A stretch of 64,000 nucleotides of DNA from positions 20,693-84,692 of the forward strand of contig JAEWTV010000056.1 in the NCBI GenBank assembly GCA_023397675.1. The letters run 5' to 3'. The notes beneath the pieces are model-generated. The model had not been told where the DNA came from. It saw only the letters and a list, made by a program, of their open reading frames with translations, and searched no databases. Made by a program: the position numbers and the translations under genes. How positions within the stretch are numbered: the first letter of the stretch is position 1; each line of letters opens with the position of its first letter. Positions 16,219 to 24,984 of this stretch are shown in pieces. The DNA comes from Bacillota bacterium (GTDB lineage: Bacteria; Bacillota; Clostridia; Acetivibrionales; JANLFN01).

Positions 16219-17406
16219 ATGGTCAAAATAAGTACAAAATCAAACATAAAAAGAATACTTATAATAACTGTTGCTTTTTTCATAATAGTCGGTATTTCGG
16301 CAGCCGCAAGCAATACAACAAATTCTTCAGAAATTTCACCAAGTAACAATTCACAAACTAAAGCAGATGAAAAGACAGGCGATAATGACAAAGTTTCACC
16401 TAAACCTGTATCATCTACTGAAATCTGCCTTCCCAGTAAAGTTTATGCAGTAGTTGGAAAAGAAGTTAATATTTATTTTGAGAACGTTTTAAACGATAAA
16501 GCAGAAAAATATGATTTTACTGTAAATTGCAGTATAGGAAAGCACATGAACGACAGATGGACCTGTAAACCCACAAAGGCAGGAACATATCCCCTTAGCA
16601 TAGATGTATATGAGCAAAATACACTCATATGTTCCGCTTCTACTAATGTAGTTGTTTCCGAAGTAAACTCGGATGGCAGTAATAAAACTTTTCTAGCAAT
16701 AGGAGACAGCACTACTTCGGGGGGTATTTATACAGGTGAAATTCTTAAAATGGCGAAATCAGACAAGGTTTCTATTGCCTTAACCGGTAGCAAGGGTGAA
16801 GGTTCAAACAAATACGAAGGTATAAGCGGTTGGACTGTTGCTTACTTTTATGAAAGTTCAAAAAGCCCTTTTGTATTTAATGGAGCCTTTGATTTTGGAA
16901 AATACTTATCGACGAACAAATTACACGACCCAGGTTTTGTTTTAATTAATCTTGGAATAAATGATGTACTTGGTTTTAATAATGATTCAGACTTAAATAA
17001 AGAGATTCCGTCTATTCTTGAAAAACTCAATTCAATGATTGAAAACATAAAAACCTATAACACCGGAATCAGAATTGGCATCGCAGTGACTATTCCTCCT
17101 TCAAAAGATCAGGATGCATTTGGCGAAAGCTACAAATGCGAAATAACACAGTGGAGATATAAACGTAATAATTTTATATGGAACAAAGCTTTAATCAATG
17201 CATTTCAGGGCAAAGAGGCTCAAGGAATTGATCTTGTACCTATAAATGTGAACCTGGATACTGTCCATAACATGCAGACTACAGAAGAAGCTATAAACAG
17301 CCGCAATCCAAATTTAGCAGAGCATCAGAGCAATGGCGTACATCCAGGATTTAAAGGCTATTATCAGATAGCAGATGAAATTTACTACTGGCTAAGATCA
17401 CATTAA
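16219..17406 (+). CDS. membrane-anchored or secreted SGNH/GDSL hydrolase
   Basis: 395 residues. A hydrophobic segment at about 12-30 acts as signal or anchor, followed by a Ser/Asn-rich linker to about 65. A small beta domain (about 68-147) precedes the SGNH domain, which starts with FLAIGDST (catalytic Ser 164), has block III LGINDV, and ends with GVHPGFKGY, where His is the catalytic base. SGNH enzymes remove acyl groups from lipids, sugars or polysaccharides; in a plant-degrading clostridium a carbohydrate esterase is plausible but not shown. The nearest ribosome site is a weak AGGCGG. The gene lies alone and is followed by a terminator. Confidence 0.8.
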   Translation: MVKISTKSNIKRILIITVAFFIIVGISAAASNTTNSSEISPSNNSQTKADEKTGDNDKVSPKPVSSTEICLPSKVYAVVGKEVNIYFENVLNDKAEKYDFTVNCSIGKHMNDRWTCKPTKAGTYPLSIDVYEQNTLICSASTNVVVSEVNSDGSNKTFLAIGDSTTSGGIYTGEILKMAKSDKVSIALTGSKGEGSNKYEGISGWTVAYFYESSKSPFVFNGAFDFGKYLSTNKLHDPGFVLINLGINDVLGFNNDSDLNKEIPSILEKLNSMIENIKTYNTGIRIGIAVTIPPSKDQDAFGESYKCEITQWRYKRNNFIWNKALINAFQGKEAQGIDLVPINVNLDTVHNMQTTEEAINSRNPNLAEHQSNGVHPGFKGYYQIADEIYYWLRSH

Positions 17407-17424
17407 TAACAGCAATAATTAAGT

Positions 17425-17453
17425 ATAGAGACTTATATAGTCTCTATTTTTTA
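17425..17453 (+). terminator. terminator of the SGNH hydrolase gene
   Basis: ATAGAGACT (17425-17433) pairs perfectly with AGTCTCTAT (17439-17447), followed by TTTTTT. Confidence 0.85.
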
Positions 17454-17541
17454 TGCTATAAACAGCTTTTATCAACAAATGTAAATGAAATTCTAATTCC
17501 TTTAAGATATTCTATTCTTAAAAAATAAGGAGGTTATTATT

Positions 17542-18015
17542 ATGCAGGAAAAAGCTTCAGAATTTGAAAAAGCAGTAGCATTAAATAAATTTCACACTAG
17601 GGATAAAATAGATTTACTTAATGCACTTAAGGAAAAATTCGGTGAGAACGTAGTCGATGTCGTTGAACAAGTCGAATGCCAAAAAGCCCTGCATGCCTGG
17701 CAGAACATAGCTTCGCAATATACCGATCATTCGATAGAAGCTTTAATACAGCTTTTATGGGAGCCCTTACGATCCAAAGGTTTTGAATTCACATTGAAAA
17801 AAAATCATGAGGGAGTACAAATGTACTGTACTAAATGCCCTATTTACGATTTAGCTAAAGAGCTGGATGCTTTGGAGTGGATGTACCATCACACATGCCT
17901 TGCCGACCCTTACATTGCAGAAGGCTTTAATCCCAATATCGGTTTAAAACGTTCAATGACTCTAATGCAAGGTGATGCATGTTGTGACCATTTCTATTAC
18001 TATAAAGAAAAGTGA
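17542..18015 (+). CDS. L-2-amino-thiazoline-4-carboxylate hydrolase-like protein
   Basis: 157 residues with strong AAGGAGG upstream. The family is recognised from the cysteine-bearing end (YCTKCPIYDLAKELDALEW, then TCLADPYIAEGFNP, then MTLMQGDACCDHFYYY). The archetype hydrolyses a thiazoline to cysteine, but most family members in clostridia are of unknown substrate and the conserved Cys/His may bind a ligand. The last 16 bases overlap the 3' end of the convergent Crp/Fnr-type gene, so both could be subject to antisense effects. No operon partner on this strand. The family call is good, the activity only a label. Confidence 0.75.
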   Translation: MQEKASEFEKAVALNKFHTRDKIDLLNALKEKFGENVVDVVEQVECQKALHAWQNIASQYTDHSIEALIQLLWEPLRSKGFEFTLKKNHEGVQMYCTKCPIYDLAKELDALEWMYHHTCLADPYIAEGFNPNIGLKRSMTLMQGDACCDHFYYYKEK

Positions 18016-18587
18016 TTTGTTTGCTTTGTTTTTATCCGGGATAAATGGGTTGGAGTAATACCAAGATAGGCAGAAACCAAATACTGAGGAACCTTTTGTT
18101 CCAGGTCTCCATAATTTTGTTTGAATAACAAATACCTTTCTTCTGCGCAAATAGTGCCGAATTGCCTCAAGCGGTCACTAATAGCATCAATTTCAGTTTC
18201 TGTCCTTTCCTGGCTTAGTTTTTCCAGTTCGGGATATTTCTTTATAATAGATAACACTTCAGAATATTTGGCTTCAAGTATAGTAGCATTACATACGGAT
18301 TTAATGTAAACACTGCTTTCTTTTAAAGGATTAAGCGTTGCCAACAGGAATTGTCCGTTTGTTATGAATTGTTTCACAAACAAAGAACCGTCGCTTTTAA
18401 TGTTGTACATATAAAAAAGCCCTTCAATTATAAATCCAACCTTATCGACCATTTGGCCTTCTGCGGCAAAGCATTCATATTTTTTATATTTTTTTAATTT
18501 ATAAACCTTTATTAACTCTTCAATAATTTTATTTTCAATATTAAGCTTATTCAAATATTCAACTAATTTTAAATAGTCGGAATTCAT
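18000..18587 (-). CDS. Crp/Fnr-family transcription regulator
   Basis: 195 residues. The N-terminal part (about 30-120) is a cyclic-nucleotide-binding-type beta roll, seen in FAAEGQMVDKVGFIIEGLFYM. The C-terminal part has a helix-turn-helix, VSAYLGITPTHLSRIK. There is no cysteine set like that of Fnr, and the phosphate-binding RAE of true cAMP sensors is not visible, so the ligand is unknown. AAGGGGAG precedes the ATG. It is convergent and overlaps the ATC-hydrolase-like gene by 16 bases. Length is slightly short of the family norm of about 220, with a short segment after the HTH. Confidence 0.85.
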   Translation of the reverse strand: MNSDYLKLVEYLNKLNIENKIIEELIKVYKLKKYKKYECFAAEGQMVDKVGFIIEGLFYMYNIKSDGSLFVKQFITNGQFLLATLNPLKESSVYIKSVCNATILEAKYSEVLSIIKKYPELEKLSQERTETEIDAISDRLRQFGTICAEERYLLFKQNYGDLEQKVPQYLVSAYLGITPTHLSRIKTKQTNHFSL

Positions 18588-18743
18588 AAAATACTCCCCT
18601 TAAAGTTACGCAACACATATATTCTATACTAAAACAAATCTCTTTGAAATGGCGTGACATCATTTATTGTTTTATTATGCAAAATTTTGTAGTATATTTA
18701 TTTTATGCAATCTCTTTAATAAATTAATGCATACGAGGCGCTG

Positions 18744-19574
18744 ATGAGAAAACTATTTGAAAACAAAAACGTAAAACTGGCGTATGATATTTTCATGTCA
18801 CTCCTTGCTGTGCTGGTTGCAGCTATCCTCATCCATGAATTTACTTCAAATCCAGGTGAACAGGATTTAAAGGTATATGCCATTATTGATGATGTTATTC
18901 TTATAATTTTTGCTATTGATTATTTTACAAGGCTTTTTCTTGCAAAGGACAAGCTGAAATTCTTTAAAAGCAATATAATAGAGTTAATAGCCATAATCCC
19001 CTTCAATGCAATATTCCAAGCTTTAAGAATAACAAGGCTTGTAAGACTTTTAAGACTTCTAAAGGTGCTTCGTCTGGTATCCTTTTTAGCAATCCTTTAT
19101 AAAAAAATGAATGTTTTCTTTAAAACAAATAACTTTCATTATATTTTATTGATTACCATATCCACAATAATTATAGGTGCTGTTGGGATTTCTTTTGCTG
19201 AAAATATGAGTTATGACAATGCTCTTTGGTGGGCTTTTGTAACAACTACCACTGTAGGCTATGGTGATATATCTCCCGCTACCGCTGAAGGAAGAGTCAT
19301 CGCAGTAATTTTGATGGTTATTGGAATAGGCTTTCTGGGTATGCTTACCGGTACAATATCAACGTTCTTTATCAGAAAAAGAGAAGGTAAAACCAAACTG
19401 AGGACTAATGTAATTGATACTATCAAAAGCAAGCTTGACGGCTTTGATACACTAAGCAACGAAGATATTGATGACATATGCAATATATTACAATCCCTTA
19501 AGCACGGAAATAATGCAAAAGAAACAAATACTCAAGCAGCACAAAAGCCTTCGGGTGCGGATGACAGGACTTGA
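18744..19574 (+). CDS. voltage-gated-type potassium channel
   Basis: 276 residues with a full six-helix plan. S1-S3 lie within about 12-90, an S4-like arginine ladder RITRLVRLLRLLKVLR at 95-110, and the pore helix and filter TTTTVGYGD (TVGYGD at 170-175), then S6 to about 210. The short cytoplasmic end has no RCK domain, so regulation by bound nucleotide is not evident. GAGG precedes the ATG by five bases. The last seven codons (about residue 270 on, GADDRT and stop) come from a 21-base copy of the tRNA-Leu 3' end (19554-19574), so the original C-terminus was probably replaced. Confidence 0.93.
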   Translation: MRKLFENKNVKLAYDIFMSLLAVLVAAILIHEFTSNPGEQDLKVYAIIDDVILIIFAIDYFTRLFLAKDKLKFFKSNIIELIAIIPFNAIFQALRITRLVRLLRLLKVLRLVSFLAILYKKMNVFFKTNNFHYILLITISTIIIGAVGISFAENMSYDNALWWAFVTTTTVGYGDISPATAEGRVIAVILMVIGIGFLGMLTGTISTFFIRKREGKTKLRTNVIDTIKSKLDGFDTLSNEDIDDICNILQSLKHGNNAKETNTQAAQKPSGADDRT

Positions 19575-19686
19575 CCGTCTGCTTCGCTTTGCTCGCATAC
19601 TACTGCCTTACGGCACACTCACCTAAAAACGTGCATTTAGCACGTTTTCTGAACGGTTCGTGCCTTCTCAGGTCCAAGTCCTGCCT
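19554..19686. repeat. tRNA-Leu 3'-end duplication plus hairpin-rich element
   Basis: Bases 19554-19574 are identical over 21 nt to 19739-19759, the 3' end of tRNA-Leu including the complement of the discriminator and CC. Further on, GGTCCAAGTCCTG near 19672 is the inverted form of CAGGACTTGACC at 19566-19576 with one extra base. Between them lie ACCGT/ACGGT inverted words, a TGCC-TTA-CGGCA hairpin and the hairpin at 19626-19648. It could be a relic of an attachment site or a small palindromic element. Confidence 0.6.
19626..19648 (+). terminator. hairpin after the K+ channel gene
   Basis: AAAACGTGC (19626-19634) pairs perfectly with GCACGTTTT (19640-19648). It ends in four Ts then CTG, so terminator strength is moderate. 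It lies inside the repeat element. Confidence 0.55.
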
Positions 19687-19700
19687 GTAAATAACAATAA

Positions 19701-19737
19701 AAAAAGCAATTAAGAGTAAACCCCTTAATTGCTTTTT
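19701..19737 (-). terminator. terminator of tRNA-Leu
   Basis: AAAAAGCAATTAAG (19701-19714) pairs perfectly with CTTAATTGCTTTTT (19724-19737); it begins immediately after the tRNA CCA end. Confidence 0.85.
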
Positions 19738-19820
<83 letters not shown>

Positions 19821-19876
19821 ATGACAGCTATAATATTTTAACACTAGCGACGCTAAAAATCAATATGCAGAAAATC

Positions 19877-20308
19877 TCAATAGGGTGGAGGAAGAGAAAA
19901 TCTGAGCTTCTTTAAAAGCCTGGCTGCATCCTTAACATAAAAAAACAACACTCTTCCCTTTTCATCAAACACGCCTAAAATCATGTTTTCCTTTTCAGGT
20001 ATCATAAGTATCAATCTTTTTATAGTGCAGTTAAGCCATTTGTTACAAGATTTCTCGCCCGGTTCTATAGGTATTCCTATCATATAGCCGTTTCCAGGTA
20101 CAGGCCTAAACCTCATACACATTCCTGTTATTCCATCTGTCAGCTTAAGAGCTTCCTTTTTTATTGTATCATTCATTTCAGTGCTTTTTATAACCTGTTC
20201 CTGCTTTATATCAAAGATTTCAACACGTCCATCAGCATAAACCGCCATTCCAGTTGAGAAAAATGAAATAACTATTATTATTAAAATAACTTTTTTCAAT
20301 TCAATCAC
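19877..20308 (-). CDS. secreted protein of unknown function
   Basis: 143 residues with a signal peptide (residues 1-25, ending MAVYADG). The mature part has two Cys (MCMRFRP and KSCNKWLNC region) and a Pro-rich last segment SLPPPY. The start is uncertain: GTG at 20308 lacks a clear ribosome site, whereas TTG at 20299 has GGGTGA upstream. Located between tRNA-Leu and a divergent small membrane protein gene. I do not recognise the family; a sporulation or envelope role would be speculation. Confidence 0.65.
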   Translation of the reverse strand: MIELKKVILIIIVISFFSTGMAVYADGRVEIFDIKQEQVIKSTEMNDTIKKEALKLTDGITGMCMRFRPVPGNGYMIGIPIEPGEKSCNKWLNCTIKRLILMIPEKENMILGVFDEKGRVLFFYVKDAARLLKKLRFSLPPPY

Positions 20309-20367
20309 CCATTTTAAAGTATTTACTCTAATAAGAAAAGTATCAACTATTTCAAATACATTTTATG

Positions 20368-20376
20368 TGGTATAAT
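20368..20376 (+). promoter_or_regulatory. extended -10 promoter
   Basis: TGGTATAAT matches the TGnTATAAT extended -10; no good -35 is seen 17 bases upstream. It lies 45 bases before the small membrane protein start. Confidence 0.55.
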
Positions 20377-20420
20377 GTGGAAGATTGAATATTTACTATT
20401 ACCTTTCCAGGGAGATTTAC

Positions 20421-20663
20421 ATGATGATATTTTTCATAATGTTTCTTATTGCTCCATGTGCAGGACTTCTTCTTTTTATAGGGGTGCGGAAGAATTTGAA
20501 TTACACTATTGTTGCATTATTAGGAATTCAGGTAACAATAATAGGTGGAATTGCTTGTCTGGTAGTCCAAGGAAGTTTTGGCCCATTAGTAGGATTTATA
20601 ATCATTTTTACAGGCTTTTTAATCACTTTGACCTCTGTTATTGCAACATCCGGAGAAAAATAA
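20421..20663 (+). CDS. small membrane protein, three hydrophobic segments
   Basis: 80 residues from ATG 20421, chosen because GGGAG lies six bases upstream; the longer frame from 20385 has no ribosome site. Nearly the whole chain is hydrophobic: about 3-20, 27-45 and 52-70, ending with a short polar ATSGEK. It stops two bases before the convergent cobQ stop. No recognised family; probably an integral inner-membrane protein with two or three helices. Confidence 0.65.
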   Translation: MMIFFIMFLIAPCAGLLLFIGVRKNLNYTIVALLGIQVTIIGGIACLVVQGSFGPLVGFIIIFTGFLITLTSVIATSGEK

Positions 20664-20664
20664 A

Positions 20665-22173
20665 TTATAATCCAATAATCCTATATATCTGGCTTATATC
20701 AAGGTTATTTTTAATAATATCGGCAAGCAAATCATACTGTCTTTCCCGTTCAAACCTTATATCAAGCCTGCTACTCTTTATCGGGTCAATACCTTTTTTC
20801 TTCCTCAGATTATTAAAAAAGCTTATGATAAATTGCTCATTGTCAAAGATTCCGTGAAAATACGTCCCGTAAACGGTTCCTGAAGAATTTACAACCCCTG
20901 CTATACTTTCATTATCACTTATGAGAAATGGTTCACATTTATCCAACAACTCAGTAACACCCATATGAATCTCGTAGCCCTTTATAATGGAATCCTGAAG
21001 CCCTTCCAAAACCCCCTTATTGCTACATAACCTTGCACTGTTCTGTGTAGTGGTTTTATCGTGCATGAAAACAGTTCTTACATTTAAAAGGCCTAGTCCT
21101 TTAACACAGTTGACTTCGGATTCAACCCCATATGGGTCCTCAATTGTTTTTCCAAGCATCTGGTAGCCTCCACAGATACCGAAGACAACAATATCTTTTT
21201 TAGCAAGCTCAATAATCCTGTTTTCAAGCCCTGTATTTCTTAAATAAAGCAAATCCTCCACAGTATTCTTTGAGCCTGGAAGTATTATCATATCAGGGCA
21301 TCCCAGGTCGCTTACGCTATCAATGTATCTTACATTATTTCCTTCAAGCTGTTCGATTATATTAAAATCAGTAAAATTGGATATATGAGGAAACTTAATC
21401 ACAGCAATATCAAGCCCGCTGCCAGAAGATTTCTGAGTTTTATTTTCCAGTTTTTCTATAGCACTGTCCTCATCATCTATTGTAAGGTTTAAATAGGGAA
21501 GAACTCCAAGAACAGGTTTTTTAGTGATATCCTCAAGTATACCAAATCCCGGCTTAAGTATTTCCATATCGCCGCGGAATTTGTTTATTACCAGGCCCTT
21601 TATCCTGTCCCTTTCATCAGACTCAAGAAGCATTACGGTGCCTGCAAGCGAGGCAAATACGCCGCCTTTATCAATGTCTCCAACAAGTATGACTGGTGCA
21701 TCAGCCATTTTGGCAGTACCCATATTTACAAAATCATTTTCTTTCATGTTTATTTCAGCTGGACTCCCAGCACCTTCAATCACTATTATATCGTTATTCC
21801 TGCTAAGTTCTTCATAAGCCTTTCTGATTTCACCCAGCATTTTTTCCCTAAGACCGTAATATTCTTTCCCTGTAAGATTACCATATACTTCGCCGTTTAA
21901 AATCACCTGCATTTTTGTGCTTGATGTTATCTTTAATAAAATAGGATTCATTAGGTATAAAGGCAGTTGACCGCATGCTTCAGCCTGAACAGCCTGCGCC
22001 CTGCCCATTTCTTTTCCGTCCAGTGTAACATATGAATTTAAAGCTATATTCTGAGACTTAAAAGGTGCCACTCTATAGCCTTCTCTGTGTAAAAGCCTGC
22101 ATAAGCCGGCAGTCAGTATACTTTTCCCAACCGATGATGCCGTCCCTTGAATCATAATATTCTTAGCAGCCAC
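20665..22173 (-). CDS. cobQ: cobyric acid synthase
   Basis: Amidates adenosylcobyrinic a,c-diamide at four side chains in cobalamin synthesis (CbiP in anaerobic naming). 502 residues. The N-terminus has the ATP site GTASSVGKS, then PFKSQNIALNS and GRAQAVQAEA; the glutaminase domain carries the nucleophile in GICGGYQMLG and the His in YGTYFHGIF. The start is GTG at 22173, sharing one base with the TAG stop of cobB, with GGAGGG upstream, so the two are translated as a coupled pair. No cobalamin riboswitch is visible before the pair. Confidence 0.96.
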   Translation of the reverse strand: MAAKNIMIQGTASSVGKSILTAGLCRLLHREGYRVAPFKSQNIALNSYVTLDGKEMGRAQAVQAEACGQLPLYLMNPILLKITSSTKMQVILNGEVYGNLTGKEYYGLREKMLGEIRKAYEELSRNNDIIVIEGAGSPAEINMKENDFVNMGTAKMADAPVILVGDIDKGGVFASLAGTVMLLESDERDRIKGLVINKFRGDMEILKPGFGILEDITKKPVLGVLPYLNLTIDDEDSAIEKLENKTQKSSGSGLDIAVIKFPHISNFTDFNIIEQLEGNNVRYIDSVSDLGCPDMIILPGSKNTVEDLLYLRNTGLENRIIELAKKDIVVFGICGGYQMLGKTIEDPYGVESEVNCVKGLGLLNVRTVFMHDKTTTQNSARLCSNKGVLEGLQDSIIKGYEIHMGVTELLDKCEPFLISDNESIAGVVNSSGTVYGTYFHGIFDNEQFIISFFNNLRKKKGIDPIKSSRLDIRFERERQYDLLADIIKNNLDISQIYRIIGL

Positions 22174-23570
22174 TAATATTCCCTCCTCTCAGCTCTAAAC
22201 CTTTTGCAGCTTTCCACAAAACCTTCTGCGAACTCTGGATTTGAACAAAAATGTATATGCGAATATCCCGCAAGAACATTCTTAATTTTATACCCGCTTT
22301 TAAAGGGTAAACCTTTGCCGTAACCCTTGGAAACATTAAAGCATTCGGAAACTTCATGATTTAAATCTGTTACAGAAAAATGGAATTCATGACCCCTTAT
22401 ACTCTGACCTCTCTGGGACAGTATATTATCTTCCATAGTTTGAATATTTACATACCCGAACTGTTGCAAATTTGTAGTCATAAGGCTTTTACCCGGGATG
22501 ATACCTGTCATTAGGTATTCCCGTCCTTCAATATCACATATGCTTTCTGAAAGGTACATTAACCCGCCGCATTCTCCATAAATGGGCATACCGTTTACAG
22601 CTGCATTATAAATTGATTTTCTAATGGAACGATTATTCTCAAGCTGTTTTGCAAATAATTCAGGATAGCCTCCGCCTATATATAACCCATCAGCATCATG
22701 AGGAATGCTTTCATCCTCAAGCGGACTGAAATACTTAAGTTCTGCTCCAAGCTCTTCAAGCAGCTCCAGACCGTCTCTGTAATAAAAGCTGAAAGCCTTA
22801 TCGACAGCAACCCCAATTACTGTTTTTGACGGATTTTTAACCAAAAGCTCGGAATTATATTTTGCAGTATCCATTTCAGGTGCAGTTTTGGCTATTTTTA
22901 TAAGAGTTTCAATCTCTATTCCTTTAAGAACTTTTTGCGCAAGTATATCCGTTTTTTCCTTCAGGTCCGAAAGCTCACCGGCAGTGACAAGCCCCAAGTG
23001 CCTACTTTCAAAAGTGACATCTGTTTTATTAAGGTATCCCAGTACTTTAGCTGAGGTGTTACTTTCTATTGCTTCCTTGAGAAGCTGGTAATGAGCTTCA
23101 CCATAAATATTGTTAAGGATAATTCCGGCAATGTTAACATTCCTATTAAACTCACAAAAACCTTTTACAATGGCAGCGGCACTAAGCGCCAATGACTCAC
23201 CGTTAACGACCAACACTGCAGGCGTTTTAGTGATTTCTGCCACATGAGAGGTGCTCCCCTCGAGGGAGGTTCCTCCAAGCCCATCATAAAAGCCCATTAC
23301 ACCTTCTATTATGCTTATCCCTGTAGTACTTCCATTCTTTTGTAAAAGTTTTAAAACAGTGTTATTGTTTAGCATCCAGCTGTCAAGATTTCTGGAATAC
23401 CTATTAGTTACAAAGGTATGAAAAGCAGGATCAATATAATCAGGACCAACCTTGAAGGGCTGAACGCATATTCCCTTTTTAACAAGGGCAGCCATTATCC
23501 CTATGGAGACGGTCGTTTTACCGCAGCCGCTGTTGGTGCCGCCTATAATAATCCTTGGAATGTTATTCAT
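22173..23570 (-). CDS. cobB: cobyrinic acid a,c-diamide synthase
   Basis: Uses glutamine and ATP to amidate carboxylates a and c of cobyrinic acid (CbiA in the anaerobic pathway). The start is ATG 23570 (MNNIPRIIIGG) with GGGAGG four bases upstream; a longer frame adds 21 residues with no signal. 465 residues. Walker-type GTNSGCGKTT lies near the N-terminus, followed by VGPDYIDPAFH, and the glutaminase nucleophile is in YGECGGLMYLS. It precedes cobQ with a one-base overlap. cobT (32402) belongs to the same pathway but lies 9 kb away. Confidence 0.95.
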   Translation of the reverse strand: MNNIPRIIIGGTNSGCGKTTVSIGIMAALVKKGICVQPFKVGPDYIDPAFHTFVTNRYSRNLDSWMLNNNTVLKLLQKNGSTTGISIIEGVMGFYDGLGGTSLEGSTSHVAEITKTPAVLVVNGESLALSAAAIVKGFCEFNRNVNIAGIILNNIYGEAHYQLLKEAIESNTSAKVLGYLNKTDVTFESRHLGLVTAGELSDLKEKTDILAQKVLKGIEIETLIKIAKTAPEMDTAKYNSELLVKNPSKTVIGVAVDKAFSFYYRDGLELLEELGAELKYFSPLEDESIPHDADGLYIGGGYPELFAKQLENNRSIRKSIYNAAVNGMPIYGECGGLMYLSESICDIEGREYLMTGIIPGKSLMTTNLQQFGYVNIQTMEDNILSQRGQSIRGHEFHFSVTDLNHEVSECFNVSKGYGKGLPFKSGYKIKNVLAGYSHIHFCSNPEFAEGFVESCKRFRAERREY

Positions 23571-23676
23571 AATGCCTCCCGATAGCAAGGACAGTAATAT
23601 CGAAAATGCAGTTTTTTTGCATATAAGAATCATGTTATCAAAACAATATCCTTATTGCAACAAAGCAGCTATAGTC

Positions 23677-23705
23677 TTTTCACTATAGTCAAACTTTGCT
23701 ATAAT
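23677..23705 (+). promoter_or_regulatory. promoter of the phosphoglycerate mutase gene
   Basis: TATAAT at 23700-23705 with TTTTCA at 23677-23682, 17 bases apart, about 65 bases upstream of the start codon. Confidence 0.5.
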
Positions 23706-23770
23706 GTATAGGTTGCAAGTAACAAAATGTATTATTGATATTTAAATATATAAGGTAAAGGATGCTGCTT

Positions 23771-24979
23771 ATGAAATATGTTGTAGTTTTGGGGGACGGC
23801 ATGGCAGATTGTCCCATGCCCCAGCTGGGCGATAAGACACCACTTGAATGTGCAAAAAAGCCTAATATAGACAACCTGGCACGAAAAGGTGAAGTAGGAA
23901 TGGTAAAGACTGTTCCTGACGGTATTGCCCCAGGAAGTGATGTAGCCAATCTTTCTGTTCTGGGCTATAACCCTAAGAAATTTTATACCGGACGTTCACC
24001 GCTGGAAGCCGTAAGTATTGGCGTAAATCTTGAAGATACTGATACCGCCTTCAGATGCAATCTTGTCACCCTTTCGGATGAAGAAAACTATAAAGACAAA
24101 ACAATGGTGGATTACAGTTCTGATGAGATAACTACAGAAGAATCCCATGAGCTTATTTATGAAATTGAAAAAAGGTTTGGGAACGATGTAGTAAAGTTTT
24201 ACCCTGGCATAAGCTACCGCCACTGTATGGTAATTAAAAACGGGCCTGAAAAATATGGACTTACACCACCTCATGACATATCTGATAAACCTATAAAAGA
24301 ATACCTTCCGAAATATGAATCAGGAAAGCTTCTGCTTGATATGATGAAGGAAAGTAATAAGTTTCTGGGTGAGCACCCTGTAAACAAAAATAGAATATCC
24401 CGTGGACTCAGGCCTGCCAATTCCATATGGCTGTGGGGACAGGGTAAAAAACTTACAATACCCGGATTTTATGAAAAGTATGGAACAAAAGGTTCTGTAA
24501 TTTCAGCAGTAGATCTGATAAAAGGTATAGGTCTTAGTGCCGGAATGAGATCTATAGATGTCGAGGGTGCTACAGGTAACATAAATACAAATTTCAAGGG
24601 TAAGGCGGACGCGGCACTAAAGGAATTGGAAAACGGCCAGGACTTTGTTTATATCCATGTCGAAGCCCCAGACGAGTGCGGCCACAGGTTTGAAATTGAA
24701 AACAAGGTAAGATCGATAGAATTAATTGATGAAAAGATTGTAGGCACTCTTTTAGAAGGCCTTGAAAAATATGATGATTACAGAATCCTTGTAATGCCGG
24801 ACCACCCAACACCGCTAAGTATAAGAACTCATAGTTCCGACCCGGTACCATATATTATTTATCAGAAGAGCAGTCAAAAAGGCAGCGGTGTTGATGGATA
24901 TACAGAGAAAGAAGCAGCTAAAACAGGAGTATATATTGATGAAGGTTATACGGTAATGGACCGCTTCCTGATGAAATAA
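23771..24979 (+). CDS. apgM: cofactor-independent phosphoglycerate mutase, archaeal type
   Basis: Interconverts 3- and 2-phosphoglycerate in glycolysis without 2,3-BPG. 402 residues from ATG 23771 (MKYVVVLGDGMAD); AAGGA lies eight bases upstream, and the ATG nine bases earlier overlaps that site. It belongs to the alkaline phosphatase superfamily: GDGMAD holds a metal Asp, GSDVANLSVLGY holds the nucleophilic Ser, and MPDHPTP and RTHSSDPVP carry later metal ligands. Archaeal-type aPGAMs occur in many clostridia next to or instead of GpmI. Single-gene unit with its own promoter. Confidence 0.92.
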   Translation: MKYVVVLGDGMADCPMPQLGDKTPLECAKKPNIDNLARKGEVGMVKTVPDGIAPGSDVANLSVLGYNPKKFYTGRSPLEAVSIGVNLEDTDTAFRCNLVTLSDEENYKDKTMVDYSSDEITTEESHELIYEIEKRFGNDVVKFYPGISYRHCMVIKNGPEKYGLTPPHDISDKPIKEYLPKYESGKLLLDMMKESNKFLGEHPVNKNRISRGLRPANSIWLWGQGKKLTIPGFYEKYGTKGSVISAVDLIKGIGLSAGMRSIDVEGATGNINTNFKGKADAALKELENGQDFVYIHVEAPDECGHRFEIENKVRSIELIDEKIVGTLLEGLEKYDDYRILVMPDHPTPLSIRTHSSDPVPYIIYQKSSQKGSGVDGYTEKEAAKTGVYIDEGYTVMDRFLMK

Positions 24980-24984
24980 AGCGT

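Noticed and set aside
20375..20857. 160-codon frame overlapping the small membrane protein and cobQ
   Set aside because: It is out of frame with both, has no ribosome site and runs into the cobQ coding strand.
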